From Bordetella parapertussis (GTDB lineage: Bacteria > Pseudomonadota > Gammaproteobacteria > Burkholderiales > Burkholderiaceae_B), in NCBI GenBank assembly GCA_943331855.1, contig CALQNE010000066.1, positions 1-13,849 on the forward strand: a DNA stretch of 13,849 nucleotides. Reading direction: 5' to 3'. This document shows positions 1 through 7,549 of the stretch, one piece after another (position 1 is the stretch's first letter; each line of letters opens with the position of its first letter). The position numbers and the translations under genes are program-made. Under the pieces are notes generated by a model. That model saw only the letters and a program-made list of their open reading frames with translations. It was not told the origin of the DNA and made no database searches.

Positions 1-774
1 TAGACCAAAATCCTCAGGGTGAATTTCGTACTCAGAGATGACGCCATCTTTAAGTTCGCCCACTAGCGTACCTGCACCAAGCGAGGCCTCGTCCATGCCA
101 TCTTTACCGTGCACAATCATGACGTGCTTCGAGCCTAACAGTTGCAAGACCCGCACCTGAATGCCGACCAAGTCTGCATGAAAGACGCCCATCAGTTGAT
201 TGGCTGCACCTGCAGGATTGGTGAGTGGACCCAGAATGTTGAAAATAGTTCGTACGCCTAATTCTTTGCGCACCGGTGCGATGTTTTTCATGGCGCCGTG
301 ATGCGCTTGCGCGAACATAAAGCCGATCCCGATCTCTTCAATACACTCGGTGATCTGTGCAGGCGATAACGCTAAGTTCGCGCCAAGCGCTTCAAGTACA
401 TCCGCACTACCCGAAGACGACGAGGCACTACGCCCGCCGTGTTTGGCAATGGGCACGCCCGCAGCCGCCGCAACAAACATGGCCGTGGTTGAAATATTAA
501 AAGTATTGCTGCCATCGCCGCCGGTACCACACATGTCGACCATATCTTGTGGATTAGTAACGTGCACGGGTGTTGCGAATTCACGCATCACCGTGGCCGC
601 CGCGGTGATTTCGCCGACGGTTTCTTTTTTAACGCGTAGCCCCATTAACAGCGCAGCAGCGATGGTGGTCGACATTTCGCCACGCATCAGCATCCGCATA
701 AGGTGCAGCATCTCATCGTGAAAAATCTCACGGTGTTCAATGCAGCGCAAAAGGGCTTCGTTAGGAGTAATCAT
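1..774 (-). CDS. trpD: Anthranilate phosphoribosyltransferase TrpD, partial (C-terminus beyond the left edge)
   Basis: TrpD transfers the phosphoribosyl group of PRPP to anthranilate, the second step of tryptophan synthesis in the cytoplasm. The first 258 codons are present from an ATG at 774 and the frame is open at base 1. The family is usually about 340 residues, so roughly 85 are missing. Diagnostic motifs are the PRPP-binding loop [15 protein letters not shown] (residues 82-96) and [21 protein letters not shown] (about 111-131, here with the usual Gly/Ser-rich stretch). The start lies 5 bases after the trpG stop; a weak AAGG about 10 bases upstream, inside the end of trpG, may serve as ribosome binding site, so translation is probably coupled to trpG. 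It belongs to the attenuator-controlled trpEGD transcript; trpC would be expected next, outside the window. Nothing in the visible part suggests damage. Confidence 0.97.
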   Translation of the reverse strand, partial: MITPNEALLRCIEHREIFHDEMLHLMRMLMRGEMSTTIAAALLMGLRVKKETVGEITAAATVMREFATPVHVTNPQDMVDMCGTGGDGSNTFNISTTAMFVAAAAGVPIAKHGGRSASSSSGSADVLEALGANLALSPAQITECIEEIGIGFMFAQAHHGAMKNIAPVRKELGVRTIFNILGPLTNPAGAANQLMGVFHADLVGIQVRVLQLLGSKHVMIVHGKDGMDEASLGAGTLVGELKDGVISEYEIHPEDFGL

Positions 775-779
775 TGCGT

Positions 780-1358
780 TCAAGCCTTGGCAGAGTCAAG
801 TTCAAGAAAGTTACGCAGCAGGGCGTGGCCATGCTCGCTTAAGATTGATTCGGGATGAAACTGTACGCCATAAATCGGTAAGGTTTTGTGGCGTACTCCC
901 ATAATCTCGCCATCGGCGGTTTGCGCGGTGATCGCCAGGCAGTCTGGAATCGAGGCGCGCTCGATGGCAAGCGAGTGATACCGAATCACGGTAAAGGGTG
1001 AGGGCAGGCCTTTGAACACATCGGTATTGGTATGCGTGATTTGCGAGGTTTTGCCGTGCATGATTTGTTGGGCACGTACGATCTTGCCGCCAAAGGCTGC
1101 GCCGATCGCTTGATGCCCAAGACACACGCCCAAGATCGGTTTTTTTCCGGCGTAATGTTTGATCACGTCAATCGAAATGCCCGCCTCAGCTGGTGAGCAG
1201 GGCCCAGGCGATACGCAGATGTGATCGGGCGCAAGCGCATCAATCTCAGCCAGTGTGATCTGGTCGTTGCGATACACGCGCACATCCTGGCCAAGTTCGC
1301 CAAAGTATTGCACCAAATTGTAGGTAAACGAATCGTAGTTATCGATCATCAGTAGCAT
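780..1358 (-). CDS. trpG: Anthranilate synthase glutamine amidotransferase component TrpG
   Basis: Class I glutamine amidotransferase that hydrolyses glutamine and passes ammonia to TrpE for anthranilate synthesis. The protein has 192 residues, the usual length for a stand-alone TrpG. It starts [17 protein letters not shown], carries the oxyanion segment SPGPCSP (50-56), the nucleophile Cys79 in [10 protein letters not shown], and the His168/Glu170 partners in GVQFHPES, so the catalytic triad is complete. The gene is 33 bases downstream of trpE and 5 bases upstream of trpD, inside the trp operon. In many betaproteobacteria the same subunit can also serve 4-amino-4-deoxychorismate synthase (PabA role); the sequence alone cannot exclude that dual use, but position next to trpE makes anthranilate synthase the main role. 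Confidence 0.97.
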   Translation of the reverse strand: MLLMIDNYDSFTYNLVQYFGELGQDVRVYRNDQITLAEIDALAPDHICVSPGPCSPAEAGISIDVIKHYAGKKPILGVCLGHQAIGAAFGGKIVRAQQIMHGKTSQITHTNTDVFKGLPSPFTVIRYHSLAIERASIPDCLAITAQTADGEIMGVRHKTLPIYGVQFHPESILSEHGHALLRNFLELDSAKA

Positions 1359-1391
1359 GGTCTAAATCCTGGTCGTGTCAACGGGCTGCTT

Positions 1392-2930
1392 TCAAAACGG
1401 GTCATCAAGCCCGGTTTGCACTTGTTCGGCCGCGCGCAACACCGCACGGGCTTTTGCCTCAGTTTCTTGCCATTCAAGTTCGGGATCTGAATCGGCCACA
1501 ATACCGGCGGCGGCCTGTACGTACAGCATGCCGTCTTTGATGATGCCAGTACGAATGGCGATTGCCACATCCATTTCGCCGCCGTAACTTAAGTAACCTG
1601 CAGCCCCACCATAGATGCCACGCCGCACGGGTTCGAGCTCATCAATCATCTGCATGGCACGCACTTTGGGTGCGCCGGTCAAGGTGCCTGCCGGAAACGA
1701 AGCGCGCAAGACATCCATATTGCTCATGCCCGCCTCAAGGGTGCCGGCGACGTTTGAGACCAGGTGCATAACGTGTGAATAGCGTTCGATCACCATGGTG
1801 TCGGTGACCTCGACGGTACCTATTTTGGCGACCCGGCCCACATCGTTGCGTGCCAGATCAATCAACATGACGTGCTCGGCACGCTCTTTCGGGTCGGCCA
1901 GTAATTCTGCCGCCAGCGCAGCATCGAGTTCGGGTGTGGCACCGCGCTTGCGGGTTCCGGCTAAGGGGCGAATCGTGATTGTAGTTTCGGGGGCTGAGCC
2001 TGCAGGTGCGCCGTCTTTAAGCGGCAACGCCTCTTGCCGGACCAGAATTTCTGGAGAAGCACCCACCACTTGAAAATCGCCGAAGTTCCAGTAGTACATA
2101 TAAGGCGAGGGGTTCAGACTGCGCAGCGCACGATACAGTGAGAGCGGTGAATCGCTGAAGGGTTTGGTGATTACTTGCCCGACCTGGACTTGCATCAGAT
2201 CGCCTGCTGCTATGTATTCTTTTGCGCGCAACACGGCCGCCAGATAGTCGGCTTTAGCAAAGTGCCGCTCTTCAGCGGTGACGACGCTTGAATGGCTGTA
2301 GGGGATTTCAATTGGTTTGCGCAGCCGGATTCGCAAGTCTTTGAGGCGTTGCTGAGCGCGACTAAAGGCCTCGGGTTGAGCAGGATCTGCGTACACCATC
2401 AAATAGATACGCCCAGCCAAGTTGTCAACAATGACCAGTTCATCAACTTGCAACAATAAGATATCGGGTGGGCCCTCGCCCATTCCGGCCGGATAAGGTT
2501 TGGTTGCCGGACCTAATTTGGGCTCAATGTGCCGCACCGTGTCGTAGCCAAAATACCCGGCCAGGCCGCCTGCAAAACGCGGCATGCCAGGGCGCAAAGC
2601 CACTTTGAAACGCGCTTGATACTGCGAAATAAAAGAGAGTGGATCGCCTTGATGGGTTTCAACGATCTTGTCGTCGCGCAACACCTCAGTGGTGGTGCCG
2701 CGCGCGCGGATGACGTTGCGGGCAGGTAGTCCAATAAAGGAATAACGGCCAAAGCGTTCACCGCCCACAACCGACTCGAGCAGACAAGAGTTTTTGCCTC
2801 CTTGCGGGCCGCTATGTGCAAGTTTGAGGTAAATCGCCAAGGGGGTATCCAGGTCGGCATAGGTTTCTGCGACCAGAGGGATTCGGTTATAGCCTTGGGC
2901 GGCGAGCGCTTTAAATTCAAGTTCAGTCAT
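1392..2930 (-). CDS. trpE: Anthranilate synthase component I TrpE
   Basis: TrpE converts chorismate plus ammonia (delivered by TrpG) to anthranilate, the committed and feedback-inhibited step of tryptophan synthesis. The 512-residue length is normal for the family. The N-terminal domain has the LLES motif (residues 50-53) that helps form the tryptophan feedback site, followed by GGERFGRYSFIG. The chorismate-binding domain shows RPLAGTRKRG (321-330), HVMLIDLARNDVGRVA (353-368), YSHVMHLVS (384-392) and SFPAGTLTGAPKVRAMQ (411-427). A short Ala/Gly/Pro-rich stretch near 303-316 looks like a small lineage insertion. The ATG at 2930 has only a weak upstream ribosome binding site and lies 39 bases after the end of the leader terminator hairpin, as expected for the first structural gene behind an attenuator. 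An intact LLES motif suggests retained feedback inhibition (inference). Confidence 0.98.
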   Translation of the reverse strand: MTELEFKALAAQGYNRIPLVAETYADLDTPLAIYLKLAHSGPQGGKNSCLLESVVGGERFGRYSFIGLPARNVIRARGTTTEVLRDDKIVETHQGDPLSFISQYQARFKVALRPGMPRFAGGLAGYFGYDTVRHIEPKLGPATKPYPAGMGEGPPDILLLQVDELVIVDNLAGRIYLMVYADPAQPEAFSRAQQRLKDLRIRLRKPIEIPYSHSSVVTAEERHFAKADYLAAVLRAKEYIAAGDLMQVQVGQVITKPFSDSPLSLYRALRSLNPSPYMYYWNFGDFQVVGASPEILVRQEALPLKDGAPAGSAPETTITIRPLAGTRKRGATPELDAALAAELLADPKERAEHVMLIDLARNDVGRVAKIGTVEVTDTMVIERYSHVMHLVSNVAGTLEAGMSNMDVLRASFPAGTLTGAPKVRAMQMIDELEPVRRGIYGGAAGYLSYGGEMDVAIAIRTGIIKDGMLYVQAAAGIVADSDPELEWQETEAKARAVLRAAEQVQTGLDDPF

Positions 2931-2969
2931 TTTTAGGCAATTCTCGTATTTGAGTCGGCCGGGTGAAAC

Positions 2970-3002
2970 AATAAAAAAGCCCGGCCATGGTTGGACGGGC
3001 TT
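2970..3002 (-). terminator. Rho-independent terminator of the trp attenuator
   Basis: On the minus strand the arms AAGCCCG (3002-2996) and CGGGCTT (2983-2977) pair over 7 bp. After a single internal mismatch (3 end of arm: T2995 opposite C2984 in RNA sense) an inner CCA/TGG stem adds 3 bp, closed by a 4-base loop. A run of T follows immediately (TTTTTTATT, 2978-2970). It lies between a Trp-rich leader peptide and trpE on the same strand, so it is read as the attenuator terminator (3:4 hairpin) rather than an operon end. Confidence 0.9.
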
Positions 3003-3091
3003 GGTTTGTACGTTTAGTCTGGTGGCCGAAGCCTTGAGACGGACTGCTGACGAAACCCTACCCGATGCAAATACGCCACCAACGCCACCAG
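2977..3091 (-). promoter_or_regulatory. trp operon attenuator: alternative RNA pairings 1:2, 2:3 (or 2:4) and 3:4
   Basis: Segment 1 lies over the Trp codons of the leader peptide: CTGGTGGC (RNA sense, 3091-3084) is perfectly complementary to GCCACCAG (3026-3019), giving an 8-bp 1:2 pairing. The second Trp pair offers a 7-bp alternative (3081-3075). The 3:4 pairing is the terminator. Two antiterminators are possible: GGCTT (3033-3029) with AAGCC (3002-2998), and CGGCCA (3028-3023) with TGGCCG (2987-2982). The second directly competes with both the 1:2 stem and the terminator. Model from established trp attenuation: a ribosome stalled at Trp codons blocks segment 1, frees segment 2 and prevents the terminator, so trpEGD is read when charged tRNA-Trp is scarce. 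The pairings are seen in the sequence; which antiterminator forms is inference. Confidence 0.85.
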
Positions 3092-3129
3092 GCGCCAGTT
3101 ACGGTTTGAATCGGATTGAATGATTTCAT
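3058..3129 (-). CDS. trpL: trp operon leader peptide (23 residues, four Trp codons)
   Basis: A 23-codon frame starts with ATG at 3129 and ends with TAG at 3058. Residues 13-19 read AWWRWWR, so four of 23 codons are TGG, in two adjacent pairs split by one Arg codon. Trp is normally rare, which makes chance unlikely, and the frame sits directly upstream of a terminator and trpE. Its product should have no enzymatic role; its translation senses charged tRNA-Trp. The upstream sequence is A/T-rich with no clear Shine-Dalgarno, so initiation may be weak or driven by an unstructured AU-rich leader. The ATG lies only 24 bases after the gph stop, so the frame is squeezed between gph and the attenuator. 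Confidence 0.9.
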   Translation of the reverse strand: MKSFNPIQTVTGAWWRWWRICIG

Positions 3130-3153
3130 TTTAAATTTTGCTTTTTAAGCCGT

Positions 3154-3873
3154 TTACCGCGCTGCAACCCAGTGGGCAGCAGCCTCAATTGAGTCAACTA
3201 TAGCATCGACATCAAGGGTTTGCACGCTTTGCCCCTCGTTATACCCATAGGGTACGGCTAAAACGCTACAGCCAGCGGCGCGCGCCGACTGGGCGTCGTT
3301 GATCGAGTCGCCCACGGCTACGCTGCGTGCGGGCGTACTTTTTAGCAGGCTGCAGGCGTGCAGCATCGGGGCCGGATGTGGTTTGGCCTGCGGCAAGGTA
3401 TCGCCGCAGACGACGGCTTGAAAGTAGGGCGCCAAGCCTGTGCGTTTAAGCAGAGGCAGGGTGAATTCGGTTGCCTTGTTGGTAACGACCGCTAGACGCA
3501 GGCCCATGCTTTTCATGAGCTCGAGGCCCGGAATCACTCCGTCGAACATGACGGACTGGTCACCATTGACCCGATGCAGATTGCGAAAATAAGACTCGCG
3601 CGCCTGCTCGAAGCGCTCAGGCGAAATTGAGGCGGGATCGGCGTCTGCCGTCAGCATGCGCATGACAAGGTTTTTTGCCCCTTTGCCAATAAACGTTGCG
3701 ATCTGCGCTTGGGGCAGGCTTGACAGCCCAAGCTCTTGGCGCATGGTGTTGGCCGCATTGGCCAGATCAGGGATGGTGTCCATTAAGGTGCCATCCAGAT
3801 CGAGCAAGACCGCGTCGTAGGATTGGCTTGTGCGCGCAGGGGTATTGTTCAGAGCAGTTTTAGACAGAGACAT
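3154..3873 (-). CDS. gph: Phosphoglycolate phosphatase (HAD superfamily)
   Basis: Cytoplasmic HAD-family hydrolase that removes phosphate from 2-phosphoglycolate, a by-product of oxidative metabolism and DNA repair. With the ATG at 3873 it has 239 residues, normal for Gph. All four HAD motifs are present: D25-L-D27-G-T (nucleophile and general acid/base), Thr131 in VVTNKA, Lys164 in PQAKPHP, and GDSINDAQSA with Asp189 and Asp193. A longer in-frame extension upstream overlaps rpe and does not look like Gph, so it is rejected. There is no clear ribosome binding site; the start is 13 bases after the rpe stop, pointing to translational coupling. The rpe-gph-trpE order is common in Bordetella and relatives, and annotation as Gph rests on family plus this context; other small HAD phosphatases are possible but less likely. 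Confidence 0.93.
   Translation of the reverse strand: MSLSKTALNNTPARTSQSYDAVLLDLDGTLMDTIPDLANAANTMRQELGLSSLPQAQIATFIGKGAKNLVMRMLTADADPASISPERFEQARESYFRNLHRVNGDQSVMFDGVIPGLELMKSMGLRLAVVTNKATEFTLPLLKRTGLAPYFQAVVCGDTLPQAKPHPAPMLHACSLLKSTPARSVAVGDSINDAQSARAAGCSVLAVPYGYNEGQSVQTLDVDAIVDSIEAAAHWVAAR
3184..3202 (-). promoter_or_regulatory. Possible trp promoter -10 element and adjacent 10-bp palindrome inside the 3' end of gph
   Basis: On the minus strand TATAGT (3202-3197) matches five of six bases of the sigma-70 -10 consensus, with only a poor -35 candidate (GTGCAA) 17 bases upstream. About four bases downstream, near the start point this would give, lies the perfect palindrome CTCAATTGAG (3193-3184). 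Transcription starting there would give a leader of about 60 bases before the leader peptide. Because gph ends 24 bases before that peptide, any dedicated trp promoter has to lie within gph coding sequence. This is a weak, consensus-based call; the palindrome may be chance. Confidence 0.25.
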
Positions 3874-3886
3874 GTTTTTGTGTGGG

Positions 3887-4582
3887 TTAACCAAGCGCGA
3901 GTTCTTCGCGCATTTTTTTGATGACGGCAGCATAGTCGGGTTGCCCGAAAATCGCTGAGCCTGCGACGAAGGTATCGGCTCCGGCTTCGCGAATTGAGCG
4001 GATGTTGTCGACTTTGACGCCGCCATCCACCTCAAGCGCGATGGGTTGTCCGCCCGCCTGCAGGTGGGCATTAATTAGCGCGCGCGCTTGCCGAAGTTTA
4101 TCGAGCGTGCCTGGAATAAAACTCTGCCCGCCATAGCCTGGGTTGACTGACATCAGCAAAATAATATCGACCTTTGTCATGACATGCGCAAGCCAATCGA
4201 GTGGGGTGGCCGGATTAAAGACCAGCCCAGCCTGACAGCCTTGGTCTCGGATCAGCGCAAGGCTGCGGTCCACGTGTTTAGAGGCCTCGGGGTGAAATGT
4301 GATGACATTGGCTCCGGCCTTGGCAAATAAGGGAATCAGGCTATCAACCGGCTCAACCATCAGATGCACGTCAATGGGTACGCTGATGTGAGGGCGAATG
4401 GCTTCACACACCAAGGGCCCGATGGTCAGATTGGGCACGTAATGATTGTCCATGACGTCAAAATGGATCCAGTCAGCCCCGGCTGCCACAACATTTCTGA
4501 CCTCTTCACCCAAACGGGCGAAGTCAGCAGATAAAATACTAGGAGCAATACGTGCTTTTGGTAGCGCGGTCATTTCTGGCAT
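3887..4582 (-). CDS. rpe: Ribulose-5-phosphate 3-epimerase
   Basis: Interconverts D-ribulose 5-phosphate and D-xylulose 5-phosphate in the pentose phosphate pathway, using a divalent metal in a TIM barrel. The product from ATG 4582 has 231 residues (E. coli Rpe is 225). Family motifs are [18 protein letters not shown] (11-28), metal ligands and acid/base residues His40 and Asp42 in [12 protein letters not shown], His73 in [20 protein letters not shown] (146-157) and Asp186 in EVDGGV. An in-frame ATG at 4573 (228 residues) is an equally reasonable start, while the ATG at 4639 would run into apaG and adds an atypical tail; none has a strong ribosome binding site. The gene is divergent from apaG, and gph follows 13 bases downstream. 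It supplies pentose phosphates, one of which feeds PRPP for the trpD reaction, a loose metabolic link to the neighbours. Confidence 0.97.
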   Translation of the reverse strand: MPEMTALPKARIAPSILSADFARLGEEVRNVVAAGADWIHFDVMDNHYVPNLTIGPLVCEAIRPHISVPIDVHLMVEPVDSLIPLFAKAGANVITFHPEASKHVDRSLALIRDQGCQAGLVFNPATPLDWLAHVMTKVDIILLMSVNPGYGGQSFIPGTLDKLRQARALINAHLQAGGQPIALEVDGGVKVDNIRSIREAGADTFVAGSAIFGQPDYAAVIKKMREELALG

Positions 4583-4640
4583 GATGTATGAACACCAAAA
4601 CAAGTTAGTCCCATTATTGCAGTTTTCTTTGGATGTCATT

Positions 4641-5015
4641 GTGAAACCTTTTGAGTTAACGGTCGTGGTCGAGCCGCGTTTTGTGCCGGATCAGTCGGAT
4701 CCAGCCAAGCAGCAGTTTGTTTTTGCCTACACGGTGCGCATCACGAATACCGGTGAACGGCCCGCCCAGGTGATCAGTCGGCATTGGGTCATTAGCGACA
4801 GCGAGCAGGTGGCTCAAGAGGTACGCGGTTTGGGTGTGGTGGGGCAACAGCCGCTACTTGGCCCTGGCGAAACCTTTGAATACACCAGTGGTTGCCCGCT
4901 TAAAACGCCCGTGGGCACCATGCGCGGCAGCTATCATTGCGTTGGTGAAAACGGCGTACCCTTCGAGGTCGACATCCCTGAGTTTGTGCTGGCGATGCCA
5001 CGAACATTGCATTGA
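4641..5015 (+). CDS. apaG: ApaG (DUF525) protein
   Basis: A 124-residue product, the normal ApaG length, starting at GTG 4641 with [15 protein letters not shown]. Conserved family blocks are [21 protein letters not shown] (about 18-38, divided here by the strand pattern of an Ig-like fold), ISRHWVISD (45-53), [22 protein letters not shown] (about 63-84) and GSYHCV followed by [14 protein letters not shown] at the C-terminus. The biochemical role of bacterial ApaG is not settled; in E. coli it is linked to the apaH region, and the domain also occurs in some eukaryotic F-box proteins. The upstream ATG at 4586 would add 18 residues unlike the family, and GGA about 7 bases before the GTG supports the shorter start. 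It is transcribed divergently from rpe with about 58 bases between the starts, and mltA follows 59 bases downstream. Confidence 0.93.
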   Translation: MKPFELTVVVEPRFVPDQSDPAKQQFVFAYTVRITNTGERPAQVISRHWVISDSEQVAQEVRGLGVVGQQPLLGPGETFEYTSGCPLKTPVGTMRGSYHCVGENGVPFEVDIPEFVLAMPRTLH

Positions 5016-5074
5016 GCCAAGGGCCAGGCAAACGGTCAAACACGTGAAATAGACTAAAAACAAGGTCACTGGCA

Positions 5075-6355
5075 ATGCAAAATATTTTTCTTCGAGGGGT
5101 GTTGTTGGGCGTGCTGGCCATCTTGGCTGCTTGTTCGAGCCCACCGCAGGTGCCTGACGCTCGGCCGGCCGCTAGCGAGGCACCAATCACCGTGCCAGAC
5201 GCCCCAGTTGCAGACAGCGCGGCCCGTGCCTTAAGTGGCAAGTTAGCGCCCGCTGGTTGGGCCGAGCTGCCAGGTTGGGCGAATGACGATCTGCGTGGGG
5301 TATGGACGACCTTTTTGCGTAATTGTGGCGGCCTCGTGCGCCCGACCGCAATCAATCTGGCTGGGCCAACGCGCGCTACACCTCGTGCCTGGCAGCCTGT
5401 TTGCGCAGCCGCGACTGACCCAGCGCGTGCACCTGCGGCCAACAATCCCGAGGCCGTTCGCAAGTTTTTGCAAACGTGGCTCACCCCCTGGCGGCTTGAA
5501 GGCGCAGACGGAAAACCCGCTAGCAACATTGTCACGGGTTATTACGAGCCTTTGGTTTTCGGTTCTCGCAACCAAGGAGGGGTCTATCAATGGCCGCTGT
5601 ACACCGTACCGTCTGACCTACTGACGATCGATTTGGGCAAGGTTTACCCAGAGCTTGCGGGTAAACGCGTGCGTGGAAAATTAGAAGGCAATCGTGTGGT
5701 TCCCTACGACAGTCGCGCGAGTCTCGAGGCCTCGGGACGCAAACCGCCTGTCGTCGTCTGGGTCAATGACCCCGTGGATAATTTCTTTTTGCAGGTGCAG
5801 GGCTCGGGCCGCGTGCAGTTAAACGATGGGCCCGGAACCGGGCAAACGATTCGGGTCGCCTACGCCGACCATAACGGTCATCCCTATATTTCGATTGGCA
5901 AGTGGTTGGCCGACAAAGGCGAAATGCAATTGTCCCAAACGTCGATGCAAAGTATCCGCGAATGGGCCAAGCGCAACCCCAAGCGCGTGCCCGAGATGCT
6001 TAACGCCAATCCTGCGCTGGTATTTTTTAAAGAAGAGTTGATTACCGATCCAGAAATCGGCCCAAAGGGGGCGTACGGCGTGCCTTTGATGGCGCAGCGT
6101 TCAATTGCGGTCGATACTAATTTTGTGCCGTTAGGCACGCCCGTCTTTTTAGCAACGACGCAACCTGCCTCAACGCAAACGCTGAACCGACTGGTATTTG
6201 CGCAAGACACGGGCACCGCCATCAAAGGCGCTGCGCGCGCCGACTTTTATTGGGGGTTTGGTGAGGCTGCAGGTGCGCAGGCCGGTCGCATGAAGCAGGC
6301 CGGACAAATGTGGGTGTTGTGGCCCAAACAAGCCGGTGCGCCCAGCGCACGATGA
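5075..6355 (+). CDS. mltA: Membrane-bound lytic murein transglycosylase A (lipoprotein)
   Basis: Cleaves the glycosidic bond between MurNAc and GlcNAc in peptidoglycan, forming a 1,6-anhydro end, and acts from the inner face of the outer membrane. The 426-residue product has a lipoprotein signal with lipobox LAAC and lipidated Cys20, followed by a Pro/Ala-rich linker to about residue 50. The MltA domain includes NIVTGYYEPLVFGSR (151-165) and VNDPVDNFFLQVQGSGRVQL (230-249). The C-terminal 3D domain holds QDTGTAIKGAARADFYWGFG (377-396); Asp378 is the likely catalytic acid by analogy with the E. coli enzyme, and Asp390 is another conserved Asp. Start ATG 5075 has AAGG at suitable spacing. Its stop codon TGA forms part of the ribosome binding site of the next gene, so the two are likely coupled. 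Confidence 0.96.
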   Translation: MQNIFLRGVLLGVLAILAACSSPPQVPDARPAASEAPITVPDAPVADSAARALSGKLAPAGWAELPGWANDDLRGVWTTFLRNCGGLVRPTAINLAGPTRATPRAWQPVCAAATDPARAPAANNPEAVRKFLQTWLTPWRLEGADGKPASNIVTGYYEPLVFGSRNQGGVYQWPLYTVPSDLLTIDLGKVYPELAGKRVRGKLEGNRVVPYDSRASLEASGRKPPVVVWVNDPVDNFFLQVQGSGRVQLNDGPGTGQTIRVAYADHNGHPYISIGKWLADKGEMQLSQTSMQSIREWAKRNPKRVPEMLNANPALVFFKEELITDPEIGPKGAYGVPLMAQRSIAVDTNFVPLGTPVFLATTQPASTQTLNRLVFAQDTGTAIKGAARADFYWGFGEAAGAQAGRMKQAGQMWVLWPKQAGAPSAR

Positions 6356-6357
6356 GG
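6353..6357 (+). promoter_or_regulatory. Ribosome binding site TGAGG deciding the GTG start of the hydroxylase gene
   Basis: TGAGG begins with the mltA stop codon and lies 5 bases before GTG 6363. This supports the 6363 start over the in-frame GTG at 6336, which lies inside mltA, and suggests that a ribosome finishing mltA can restart on the next gene. Confidence 0.7.
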
Positions 6358-6362
6358 CACAG

Positions 6363-7541
6363 GTGAAGACACCGATTGTTATTTGTGGCACGGGTATTGT
6401 GGGCTTGGCCACGGCGCTTGCCTTGGCGCGCCAAGGGCAACAGGTGACGTTGGTCGGCCCCCGTCAAACTTTTGCACCTGCGACCTCTGAGGCTTTTCAT
6501 CCGCGGGTGTATGCGATATCGCCCGCGAGCCAAAAGTTTTTAACTTCGATTGGGGTCTGGAATTTACTGGATGCGCAACGCTTGACTGCGGTGCAGGCGA
6601 TGGAGATTCATGGCGATGGCGCCGGGCGGGTCAATTTGAACGCCTGGCAGGCGGCAATCCCTGAGCTCGCCTGGATTGTTGAGTCAGGCGAACTCGAGCG
6701 TGTGCTGACACAAGCGGTGCAGATTTTTGGCTTGAACTGGGTCACTGAAAAATTCTCTCACTACACAAGGTCAGATGCTGAGGTTTGCATGACGACTGAG
6801 CAAGGCACTGTTTTGCAGGCCGAGTTATTGATTGCGGCGGATGGCGCGCAGTCACCGTTGCGTGCCGCGGCAGGCTTGCCCGTTGAGATCAAACCCTACG
6901 GCGTGACCGCGATTGTCGCGCATTTGAACTGTTCGCAGCCACATCAAGGGACTGCGTTTCAATGGTTTAACGATCAAGGTGTGCTGGCTTTGTTGCCCAT
7001 GCCGGCGACCCAGATGGGTTCGCAAGTGTCGCTCGTTTGGTCGCTTAAAGAAACGTTTGCGCAAGCGTTGCTGGCGCTGCCTGCAACCGAGCAAGCCACT
7101 GAGTTGAGTACGAGATTGACTGAACTCACCTCGGGTCGCTTGGGCGCATTGACGCCGCGTGGTCCCCTCAGTGCATTTCCGCTATCCTTAAACCAGTCCC
7201 CCATGATTGGTGAACGTCTTGCCCTCGTTGGAGATGCCGCGCATCGTTTGCACCCACTGGCCGGGCAGGGATTAAACTTGGGCTTGGGCGATGTGCAGGC
7301 GTTGGTCAGCACGATCGTTGAGCGCGAGGCTTTTCGTGGTGTGGGTGATCCAATGGTGCTCAGGCGCTATCGTCGTGCGCGTGCCGAACCCGTCTTGGCG
7401 ATGCGTATGGTGACGGATGGCTTGCATCGATTATTTGACGCGCAAAATGCCCCAGCGGCCTGGTTGCGTAATGTTGGGATGACACTGGTTGATCGATTGC
7501 CGATACTTAAACGCCAATTGATTGTCAGCGCCTCTCGTTAG
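6363..7541 (+). CDS. UbiH/UbiF/VisC/COQ6-family FAD-dependent hydroxylase (ubiquinone biosynthesis type)
   Basis: Class A flavoprotein monooxygenase of the family that hydroxylates the aromatic ring of ubiquinone precursors using O2 and NAD(P)H. The 392-residue product has the N-terminal FAD dinucleotide motif GTGIVG (9-14, Gly9, Gly11, Gly14), the DG motif in AADGAQSPLR (158-167), and the GD motif GDAAHRLHPLAGQGLNLG (290-307), the signature of the Ubi hydroxylases. Which ring carbon it modifies (C1, C5 or C6; UbiL, UbiI, UbiH, UbiF or UbiM types) cannot be told from sequence by eye, so no symbol is given. The start is GTG 6363, 7 bases after the mltA stop. The stop TAG overlaps the GGAG of the dsbC ribosome binding site. 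No other ubiquinone genes are in the window. Confidence 0.9.
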   Translation: MKTPIVICGTGIVGLATALALARQGQQVTLVGPRQTFAPATSEAFHPRVYAISPASQKFLTSIGVWNLLDAQRLTAVQAMEIHGDGAGRVNLNAWQAAIPELAWIVESGELERVLTQAVQIFGLNWVTEKFSHYTRSDAEVCMTTEQGTVLQAELLIAADGAQSPLRAAAGLPVEIKPYGVTAIVAHLNCSQPHQGTAFQWFNDQGVLALLPMPATQMGSQVSLVWSLKETFAQALLALPATEQATELSTRLTELTSGRLGALTPRGPLSAFPLSLNQSPMIGERLALVGDAAHRLHPLAGQGLNLGLGDVQALVSTIVEREAFRGVGDPMVLRRYRRARAEPVLAMRMVTDGLHRLFDAQNAPAAWLRNVGMTLVDRLPILKRQLIVSASR

Positions 7542-7544
7542 GAG
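7541..7544 (+). promoter_or_regulatory. Ribosome binding site GGAG for dsbC, overlapping the upstream stop codon
   Basis: GGAG shares its first base with the TAG stop of the hydroxylase gene and lies 5 bases before ATG 7550. This fixes the dsbC start and indicates translational coupling between the two genes. Confidence 0.8.
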
Positions 7545-7549
7545 TTGTA

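Noticed and set aside
3874..4071. An N-terminal extension of gph
   Set aside because: It lies inside rpe, has no HAD character, and the ATG at 3873 gives the usual Gph length.
4446..4640. A 189-residue open frame placing an extra 65 residues before ApaG
   Set aside because: The extension is antisense to rpe and unlike ApaG; starting at GTG 4641 gives the standard 124 residues with a nearby GGA.
4900..5535. A 211-residue minus-strand open frame across the end of apaG and the start of mltA
   Set aside because: Both opposite-strand genes have clear family motifs; this frame has no recognisable domain and no ribosome binding site, as expected of an antisense shadow in GC-rich DNA.
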